Positions 6,101 through 8,590 of a stretch of 8,590 bases of DNA are shown one piece after another. The DNA comes from Candidatus Thioglobus sp. (GTDB taxonomy: Bacteria; Pseudomonadota; Gammaproteobacteria; PS1; Pseudothioglobaceae), in NCBI GenBank assembly GCA_015163925.1, contig JAAOIF010000034.1, positions 1 through 8,590 of the forward strand, in the 5' to 3' direction. Each line of letters starts with the position of its first letter. Within the stretch, counting starts at the first letter, position 1. Position numbers and translations under genes: made by a program. A model generated the notes under the pieces. That model had not been told where the DNA came from and searched no databases. It was given only the letters and a program-made list of their open reading frames with translations.

Positions 6101-8500
6101 AACGGGCATCAGTTAGCAACCAGCAACCAAATCAGCCCCAAAGCCTCTACCATCCGCCCTGAGCATGGAGATTTCATCGGCGGCGGCGGCGACTGGTTAG
6201 AGGCTGGAATTGATGATGACACTTTATTACGCCAAGCCGTTTGGAATATTTTAGATGGCTCAAGCGTTTGTCCGGCGGGCTTTAAAGTTCCAAACAATGC
6301 CGAATGGGCAACAGTATTAACTGCCCGCAGACCTTCTGTTGCGGACGCTTTTTCCTCAATCCTCAAATTGCCAACTGCTGCCGATAGGGGAAGACTCCAG
6401 AGAAAAGATTATGGCTCTTACTGGCTGAATGAATCTGGCGCTCAGAAGCAATTTGTAGTTGGTTTTGGCGGCGGATTGCAAAGCTCTAATCTTAGCACCG
6501 GCAATACCATCCGCTGCCTCAGAGACGATAGCTTTAGCGATGCGCCAGTCATCCAAATTGCCGCTGAGAGCATTGCCATCAGCAGCTTAGGCTCAGTTTT
6601 AGTCGGCGAAACCCTAACCCTTGAGGCAGCCGTTTTGCCAAATAACGCCGCCACCAGAACCTTTAGCTGGACTCTCAGCGGCGATAATTCCATTGCCAGC
6701 CTGAGTGGAAATGTGATAACCGCAGTGAGTGTCGGCGAGGTAATTGCCACTGCCACAATAGATGGCGGGACAATCAGCGCCTCACAAACCATTACCGTTG
6801 CCGCAGAATTAGTCAGCAGCATTGCAATCAACAGCGCCAATACTTTGATAGATGGCGAAACCCTTACCCTGACTGCCGAAATCCTGCCAGCCGCCAGCAG
6901 CCAAGTTATAAATTGGTCAATCAAAGACGGTGATAATTCCATTGCCAGCATCAGTGGAAATCTGCTTACCGCCGTAGCTCCGGGCTTAGTTACCGTAGTC
7001 GCCAGCGCCGATGACAGCAGCGGAATTAGCGTTGAGCAAGAATTTAGCGTTATTGCCGTATTAGTTTCTGCCATCAATATTGAGAGTAATAATTCAGTCA
7101 TAAATGGCGAAAGCATAACTCTGGTCGCCAGAGTCTCACCAGCCAACGCCAGCGCCCAAAATGTTATTTGGTCAATCACCGCCGGCACTGGCTTGGCTAC
7201 AATCAGCGGCAATATTCTTACCGCCAGCCGCGCTGGAGAAATCACTCTGGTTGCCACTGCCGATGATGCAAATGCCGTCAGCCAAACTCAGCAATTTACC
7301 ATTCATCCAGCCCCAGTCGCCAGTGTGGAAATCACCAGTCCGGCATTTGTTGAAAATCTAGCAAGCCTTAATTTAATAGCAACTGTGCTGCCGAGCGTTG
7401 CCACAGAGGCAAATAATGTGATTTGGTCTATTGAAAATGGTGATAATTCCATTGCCTCAATCGGCTTTAGAAATCTTAATTTTGTTCGGGACGGGCAGAC
7501 GGTTAGGGTTCGGGTAAGTTTCATTACCGGCATCAGCCCCGGCAGTGTAATTTTGGTCGCCACAGCCGGTGGAATTAGCGCAACCCAGCCTTTCACGGTC
7601 AATCCAATTTTAGTCTCCAGCATTAATATTGACAGCTCTGATACATTATTTCAAGGGCTGACGCTGGATTTACAAGCCACGGTCAGCCCCGCTAACGCCA
7701 CGCTGCAAACGGTTTCTTGGTCTATTGAAAATGGTAATAATGCGATTGCCAGTATTGACGGAAATACTTTAACTGCCATCAGCGCCGGCACTGTAACCGT
7801 AGTCGCCAGCGCCGATGATACCGGCGGAATTACTGCCACGCAGACATTTACTGTTACAAATACCTTGCCAGCGCCGGCAACACTTATCGCCGCCGCGGTC
7901 GGAGCGCCAAATCAGGTGGTAATTTATTGGACTGAAGTATCTGGCGCCAGCGGCTATAATCTCTATCAACACACTGAGGATTTATCAGCTTTCACTGATG
8001 TTGAAACTGACACTTTGCCTGCCGCAGTCACAGAAATTTCCACCACTAATACTTTTGTTTCAATAGTTTTTGACGATACTGCCACTTATCATTTTGTGGT
8101 TGCTGCCACTCTAAATGGCAATAAATCCAAAACTAATCTGACCCAAACCGCTGCCACAGCCCATCCGCTGACCTTTAGGGCTGTTACCAGCGGCGATAAT
8201 AGAATTTGGTTGGATAGAAATCTCGGCGCCCAGCGAGTTGCCATTGGTAGAGGCGATATTATCGGCATCGGCGATTATTACCAATGGGGGCGGCCACGAG
8301 ACGGACATCAAATTGTCGGCGCTGGCACAACTGGCGAAATCGGCAGCAGCCTTACCCCAAATCATTCACTATTTATTCGTAATGGCTTAGGTGGCTCTGG
8401 GGTGAGAGACTGGGTGGCGCCCGGAGTTGATGATGATTTCTCAGCGCGCACAGCATTTTTAAATAAAACTGACGGCTCAAGCGGGCTTTGCTGTCAGTAA
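44..8500 (+). CDS. Giant modular FN3/FISUMP/BIG2 repeat protein, incomplete at both ends
   Basis: The frame is open from just after an in-frame TAA (23-25) to a TAA at 8498-8500, 2818 codons counted from the TTG at 44. It holds six FN3-like modules, six FISUMP modules (five complete) and twelve complete BIG2 modules plus a partial one at the N-terminus. No catalytic motif, membrane segment, signal peptide or cell-wall anchor is visible, because both natural ends seem to be missing. The TTG start is nominal: it has no Shine-Dalgarno sequence upstream, and homology starts mid-domain. All cysteines before residue 2814 lie in FISUMP modules. The last five residues (GLCCQ) come from DNA that encodes a dCMP deaminase on the other strand, so they are not the natural C-terminus. 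Known for the families: BIG2 and FN3 are common stalk modules of bacterial surface proteins, and FISUMP is found in large paralogous extracellular proteins. Inferred: a secreted or surface adhesin. The reading frame and domain families are well supported; the function is not. Confidence 0.93.
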   Translation: MLLKGFARFSAAADSKLHPPSSLDNLAVAAGVANISAVINGSNDTQEFRVKPLAPTTLAVVATGAENQVVVFWDEVAGATGYKLYRSEGDESASANANPADGIEFTSDELFTLSTTNQVVNLPAGIKSYFLVTAIVNTVESNTNSQQAVATANAQIFATVSGNGNTVWMDRNLGAERVATSFTDSDAFSDYYQWGRASDGHQLLNSATTGTPASNITPNNAQFFVSGSMGDWTASGVDNNGVLRAAVWGSIDGSGICPTGFRVPLIAELTASAAGGFTSSLKLPAGGYRSGVGTGYNSITLSGAYWSNTVGANTTQSQYLIVEPNGNAFASDDNHIEGNSIRCIRDAAATAAPTIIIPVASIAITSRAAVSINTTTDLTARVLPANANDLSLNWTIESGGSGSATLVENALTTSAEGEIIVRATSVLTPSVFATQTITISLVPAESVSITSPDFIGAGFTLTLTAAVSPTITAQAVSWAIPSVSQQSIATINGNILTAIAPGSVIIQVSADNGTDIIATQTFTVRPTPASGITITSAALVGSGSELTLTATVAPPQATDKTVAWSISAGGNFASINGNTLSGVAIGTVTVVASANGGTNITAEQTIRVLPAAPSNLKALATGVPNQVIIFWSAVADASGYQLYQSASDLSAAANTVAATATELSAITPISTTATSTVIDLAAGEQAYFLVTAMVGADTTFTNAEQAAARAHDFAFNTATGAGNSVWMDRNLGAAQVATAKFDAAGFGDYYQWGRPADGHQLKDSAFTSTQANSISPGHAEFIGNDNWLASGVDANRSQRQAIWSRIDGSGICPTGFKVPSIGNLDTESFTWSPRNNDGAFASNLKLPSAGNRNTNGAIADETQGGYWTTSIGTVNVVFLWDSTIFYHGISQGFGLSVRCIRDASLSAAPTITIPISSFAITSPISVLTGETLALTADVLPNNANQRAVVWSIEGGNNAIASLDGNTLTSLTVGSVVVVASTDGGNRVIRQTISISDALVASITISSANSVNDNTDLTLQATVLPAAAAQTVSWSILSGENFASINGNIISGIAPGEVVIIASASDSSGVTGTQTFSVNEVLVSSLLTAPVGIKIGETATLSVQVFPTTASNPAVIYSIQSGENFATLNGDILTGTAPGTGQISVTAADSSGATALQHFTISLQAPENLTSLATGVANQVRISWSAVNGASRYKLYHSATNLSGHTNVAVSTLGVVTFIGINESAATSQIVDLTAGQQAYFLVTAISGSNESFTNAEQAVVTPHNLEFGIAFGADRTVWMDRNLGAAQVATATDDTLAFGDLYQWGRAADGHQLRNSATSGDLAQNISPNNANFITPISSSFDWTAAGVDTDGSARSEFWSRLDGSGICPAGFRVPSIDELAAERASWNDSQEPHIRDRAFASDLKWTSSTTDGGRRLGTDGTLDNIRTPLIGFYWSNTTDTESPAEAFTLNFGRFSADTDDSYEYTFGQSVRCIRNTKISAPPAAPGMLRAIATGVPNQALIYWSAVGGATNYKLHQSNTDLSAFAGGTPPTTATALVIETAEITQRVDLAAGENYFLLTATNPIGESATNAEQAIVVGSDFEFNTVSGTGNRVWIDRNLGASRVAISSTDTMAFGDYYQWGRAADGHQLENSPVQAGVADANPAHNRFFTPSSANESDWTSDTFDANGSQREAFWSKTDGSGVCPIGFRVPIAAELEAERILWPSPQRASGGFASSLKWANNGRRNPAGNQQYVGDEGYVWSAERDDTAPRKSFRLYFGAGNSHTINDQPRSAGLAIRCIRDADTSETPIIRIPVSSLTITSPNALLTGETLTLTAEVLPNNANQRAVVWSISTNSAVSLGADGITITALAVGSAVVTATSDGGNIVSTQTISIRPAAPSALKALATGAANQIVAYWPEVSGASGYKLYQSANNLSAHQNAAADSFRAISTAVTENFAVVNLGVAAEEYLLVTAIVNGAESKTNSTQTVVTAHNFTFGTVAAADGKIWLDRDLGAQRVPENVDDELGYGDYYQWGRRANGHQLATSNQISPKASTIRPEHGDFIGGGGDWLEAGIDDDTLLRQAVWNILDGSSVCPAGFKVPNNAEWATVLTARRPSVADAFSSILKLPTAADRGRLQRKDYGSYWLNESGAQKQFVVGFGGGLQSSNLSTGNTIRCLRDDSFSDAPVIQIAAESIAISSLGSVLVGETLTLEAAVLPNNAATRTFSWTLSGDNSIASLSGNVITAVSVGEVIATATIDGGTISASQTITVAAELVSSIAINSANTLIDGETLTLTAEILPAASSQVINWSIKDGDNSIASISGNLLTAVAPGLVTVVASADDSSGISVEQEFSVIAVLVSAINIESNNSVINGESITLVARVSPANASAQNVIWSITAGTGLATISGNILTASRAGEITLVATADDANAVSQTQQFTIHPAPVASVEITSPAFVENLASLNLIATVLPSVATEANNVIWSIENGDNSIASIGFRNLNFVRDGQTVRVRVSFITGISPGSVILVATAGGISATQPFTVNPILVSSINIDSSDTLFQGLTLDLQATVSPANATLQTVSWSIENGNNAIASIDGNTLTAISAGTVTVVASADDTGGITATQTFTVTNTLPAPATLIAAAVGAPNQVVIYWTEVSGASGYNLYQHTEDLSAFTDVETDTLPAAVTEISTTNTFVSIVFDDTATYHFVVAATLNGNKSKTNLTQTAATAHPLTFRAVTSGDNRIWLDRNLGAQRVAIGRGDIIGIGDYYQWGRPRDGHQIVGAGTTGEIGSSLTPNHSLFIRNGLGGSGVRDWVAPGVDDDFSARTAFLNKTDGSSGLCCQ
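116..202 (+). other. C-terminal half of a BIG2 (Ig-like) module
   Basis: Residues 25-53 align by eye with the last strands of the complete BIG2 modules downstream. The shared features are an AxGxxxISA-type strand, then NG/DG, then a TQxFxV strand, followed directly by the AP that opens FN3 module 1. That is the same BIG2-to-FN3 transition seen near 1871, 3530, 5672 and 7868. The first half of the module, with its usual ITS, LTAxVLP and WSI strands, is absent. I infer that the gene originally continued upstream and that the left edge is a truncation, a frameshift or an assembly limit. Confidence 0.6.
203..1081 (+). repeat. Unit 1: FN3-like module plus FISUMP copy 1
   Basis: FN3-like module at residues 54-155: AP start, ATGAENQVVVFW strand, GATGYKLY strand, and YFLVTAIV near its end. 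FISUMP copy 1 at residues 167-346: opens with VWMDRNLGA, then YYQWGR, DGHQ, DGSGICPTGFRVP, YWSNT, and closes with SIRCIRD. Its length (180 residues) is typical of the FISUMP family. The two cysteines, one in the ICP motif and one in IRCIRD, are the only ones in this unit and probably form a disulfide. FN3 and FISUMP are joined by a short linker rich in small residues. It is followed by three BIG2 modules. Confidence 0.85.
1118..1876 (+). repeat. BIG2 array A, three tandem Ig-like modules
   Basis: Three modules begin at 1118, 1373 and 1625 (residues 359, 444 and 528), with periods of 255, 252 and 252 nt. Each shows the bacterial Ig-like group 2 pattern: a VASIxITS strand, LTLTAxVxP, then W(A/S/T)I, xFASINGN or equivalent, an AxGxVxVxA strand, and a final TQTFTV. 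The first module is the most divergent, with W-T-I and no INGN turn. The array links FISUMP copy 1 to FN3 module 2. BIG2 domains usually act as rigid spacers, and some bind ligands. I infer a stalk role here from position only. Confidence 0.85.
1877..2749 (+). repeat. Unit 2: FN3-like module plus FISUMP copy 2
   Basis: FN3-like module at residues 612-709: AAPSNLKALATG, FWSAV, SGYQLYQS, and YFLVTAMV. FISUMP copy 2 at residues 725-902 opens with VWMDRNLGAAQVAT and contains DYYQWGR, DGHQL, DGSGICPTGFKVPS and GGYW, closing with SVRCIRD. It is 178 residues, complete, with one cysteine pair. The segment between the VPS motif and the closing RC motif differs strongly from the other copies, while the outer motifs hardly change. 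The next BIG2 module closely resembles the one after unit 4, which suggests the two units share a recent common origin. Confidence 0.85.
2786..3532 (+). repeat. BIG2 array B, three tandem Ig-like modules
   Basis: Modules start at 2786, 3035 and 3284 (residues 915, 998 and 1081), each exactly 249 nt (83 residues) apart. The first contains LTGETLALTADVLPNNANQ followed by a WSI strand; the second has LQATVLP and ENFASINGN; the third has LSVQVFP and ENFATLNGD. All end in a strand of the TQTFSV type. They connect FISUMP copy 2 to FN3 module 3. The first module shares 35 of 36 nt (2858-2893) with the BIG2 module after unit 4 (5501-5536), the most similar stretch I found between BIG2 copies. Confidence 0.87.
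3533..4471 (+). repeat. Unit 3: FN3-like module plus FISUMP copy 3
   Basis: FN3-like module at residues 1164-1262: APENLTSLATG, ISWSAV, SRYKLYHS, and YFLVTAISG. FISUMP copy 3 at residues 1277-1476: VWMDRNLGAAQVAT, LYQWGRAADGHQL, DGSGICPAGFRVPS, FYWSNT, and closing SVRCIRN. At 200 residues it is the longest copy; the extra length lies in the middle loop (roughly 4195-4400), which is rich in charged residues and threonine. The closing motif has Asn instead of Asp. No BIG2 module follows: a short proline-rich linker (about 4472-4495) leads straight into FN3 module 4. Confidence 0.85.
4496..5392 (+). repeat. Unit 4: FN3-like module plus FISUMP copy 4
   Basis: FN3-like module at residues 1485-1579: AAPGMLRAIATG, IYWSAV, NYKLHQS, and YFLLTATN. 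FISUMP copy 4 at residues 1594-1783 opens with VWIDRNLGAS (Ile for the Met of copies 1-3), followed by DYYQWGRAADGHQL, DGSGVCPIGFRVP, and closing AIRCIRD. The usual YWS motif is altered to YVWSA. It is 190 residues with one cysteine pair. It is joined directly to unit 3 and followed by a single BIG2 module, so units 3 and 4 would form a close pair of heads in the folded protein. Confidence 0.85.
5429..5677 (+). repeat. Single BIG2 module between units 4 and 5
   Basis: One module of 249 nt (residues 1796-1878), with VSSLTITS, LTGETLTLTAEVLPNNANQ, a WSI strand, and TQTISI just before FN3 module 5. The middle differs from the usual INGN turn and reads LGADGITITAL. Its first half is nearly identical to the first BIG2 module after unit 2, both in protein (LPNNANQRAVVW in each) and in DNA (35 of 36 nt). 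This supports duplication of a FISUMP-plus-BIG2 block, or later sequence exchange between the copies. Confidence 0.85.
5678..6526 (+). repeat. Unit 5: FN3-like module plus FISUMP copy 5
   Basis: FN3-like module at residues 1879-1972: APSALKALATG, YWPEVSGASGYKLYQS, and EYLLVTAIVNG. FISUMP copy 5 at residues 1988-2161 opens with IWLDRDLGAQRV, followed by DYYQWGRRANGHQL, DGSSVCPAGFKVP, SYWLNES, and closing TIRCLRD. At 174 residues it is the shortest complete copy. Opening and closing motifs differ from copies 1-3 (IWLDR for VWMDR, CLRD for CIRD) and resemble copy 6 at the opening, so copies 5 and 6 look like one subfamily. The cysteine pair is kept. Confidence 0.85.
6563..7870 (+). repeat. BIG2 array C, five tandem Ig-like modules
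   Basis: Modules start at 6563, 6809, 7061, 7313 and 7610 (residues 2174, 2256, 2340, 2424 and 2523). Spacings are 246, 252, 252, 297 and 261 nt. This is the longest stalk segment in the window. Each module has the SxxITS-type first strand, LTAxVLP or a variant, a W(S/T)(I/L) strand, a turn of the SGN/DGN type, and the AxGxVxVxA strand. The fourth module (7313-7609) is 48 nt longer than the 249-nt norm because of an in-frame insertion, listed separately. Short DNA stretches such as GATAATTCCATTGCC recur in modules 1, 2 and 4 of the array. Confidence 0.87.
7463..7523 (+). other. 48-nt net in-frame insertion in BIG2 module 11
   Basis: Where sibling modules read IASI, then about five turn residues, then the TAxxPG strand, this module carries 21 residues (from GFRNLNF to VRVRVSFI). 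The net gain is 16 residues. The module spacing (297 versus 249 nt) gives the same 48 nt independently. The inserted residues include four arginines and an alternating VRVRV pattern, unlike the arginine-poor BIG2 modules around it. This suggests an extended beta-hairpin with a basic face. The DNA is also odd: four GGG runs (7488, 7493, 7506, 7512) lie within 27 nt on the plus strand. No terminal repeats or target-site duplications were seen. Confidence 0.7.
7871..8482 (+). repeat. Unit 6: FN3-like module plus truncated FISUMP copy 6
   Basis: FN3-like module at residues 2610-2707: APATLIAAAVG, QVVIYW, SGASGYNLYQ, and YHFVVAATLNG. FISUMP copy 6 starts at about residue 2721: IWLDRNLGAQRVA, DYYQWGRPRDGHQ, WVAPGVDDD, and KTDGSS. 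It then breaks off exactly where every other copy continues into xCPxGFxVP. The second half, including both conserved cysteines and the RC closing motif, is missing: about 90 residues compared with copy 5. The frame closes 18 nt later in DNA that is homologous to a deaminase gene on the opposite strand. The truncation may be real or an assembly artefact. Confidence 0.82.
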
Positions 8501-8590
8501 TTCCGCGCGGAAAGCCGTTAAAACCTTGTGATAATACTTCTTTTTTATTGCCAACAGTAACAGCTCCGACCTGTGTGGAAGGGTCTTTTG
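8478..8590 (-). CDS. dCMP deaminase fragment (deoxycytidylate deaminase family)
   Basis: Read on the minus strand from 8588 downwards, the DNA gives KDPSTQVGAVTV, then a short NKKE turn, VLSQGFNGFPRGI, and TDSKARL. DPSTxVGAV followed about 15 residues later by G(F/Y)NGFPRG is the characteristic N-terminal core of dCMP deaminase, which converts dCMP to dUMP for thymidylate synthesis. Both ends are missing: the start lies beyond the right edge of the window, and the zinc-binding HAE and PCxxC motifs, which should follow, do not appear. Instead the frame runs into the antisense of the FISUMP module near 8478-8484. So the piece is either the edge of a chimeric contig or a truncated remnant. It is convergent with the giant gene and has no intergenic space. 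Such genes occur in bacteria, phages and plasmids, so the origin is open. Confidence 0.75.

Noticed and set aside
6442..7257. Long minus-strand open frame of about 271 codons opposite BIG2 array C
   Set aside because: It has the same cause: an Ala/Val/Leu/Ser-rich mirror of the repeats with internal repetition matching the plus-strand modules, and no independent coding evidence.
44..8500. Repeats as a CRISPR array or non-coding satellite
   Set aside because: The periods are multiples of three within one open frame, and conservation follows protein domains rather than identical short repeats with unique spacers.
8501..8512. Perfect 12-nt palindrome TTCCGCGCGGAA just after the stop codon, as a terminator or operator
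   Set aside because: It has no loop and no following T-run. It falls inside the conserved FPRG codons of the minus-strand deaminase, which explain the sequence.
8484..8516. GGCTTT/AAAGCC inverted repeat as a rho-independent terminator
   Set aside because: The stem is only 6 bp with a 21-nt loop and no T-tract directly after it. It also overlaps deaminase coding sequence.
1..8590. A resident diversity-generating retroelement
   Set aside because: No reverse transcriptase frame, template repeat or accessory gene is present in the window, so only the possibility that the FISUMP gene is a remote target remains.

Overview
The window is almost entirely one very long, uninterrupted forward reading frame (about 44-8500, 2818 codons). 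It encodes a repetitive, modular, surface-type protein. Three domain types recur: a fibronectin type III-like module (about 110 residues), a FISUMP module (Fibrobacter succinogenes major paralogous domain, the TIGR02145/Fib_succ_major family, about 175-200 residues), and bacterial Ig-like group 2 modules (BIG2, about 83 residues, a very regular 249-nt period). FN3 and FISUMP always occur as a pair in that order. Between pairs lie variable numbers of BIG2 modules. Left to right the layout is: partial BIG2, pair 1, 3 BIG2, pair 2, 3 BIG2, pair 3, no BIG2, pair 4, 1 BIG2, pair 5, 5 BIG2, pair 6 (FISUMP cut off).

Both ends of the gene look incomplete. On the left, homology begins inside a BIG2 domain, with no ATG, no ribosome-binding site in a useful position and no signal peptide. 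On the right, FISUMP copy 6 stops being FISUMP at about 8482 and the frame ends 18 nt later. The DNA from about 8484 to 8590, read on the minus strand, encodes the conserved core of a deoxycytidylate (dCMP) deaminase. The FISUMP-to-deaminase change is abrupt and sits inside a repeated module. It is either an assembly chimera at a repeat or a genuine rearrangement.

The likely source is a bacterium, possibly a metagenomic contig. FISUMP proteins are best known from Fibrobacterota and Bacteroidota but occur elsewhere, so I do not assign a phylum. The base composition looks balanced, with many GCC and AAT-type codons. No in-frame TGA interrupts the frame, so it gives no sign of an alternative code.

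Inferred role: a fibrous adhesin or extracellular binding protein, with FN3-FISUMP heads (FISUMP has been related to C-type-lectin-like folds) separated by Ig-like stalk segments of different length. Cysteines occur only as one conserved pair per complete FISUMP, which fits disulfides in an exported protein. No second intact gene, RNA gene, CRISPR array, insertion sequence, reverse transcriptase or clear promoter or terminator is visible. The strongest points for follow-up are the right-hand junction, a 48-nt G-rich in-frame insertion in one BIG2 module, and the evidence for duplication and patchy homogenisation between units.
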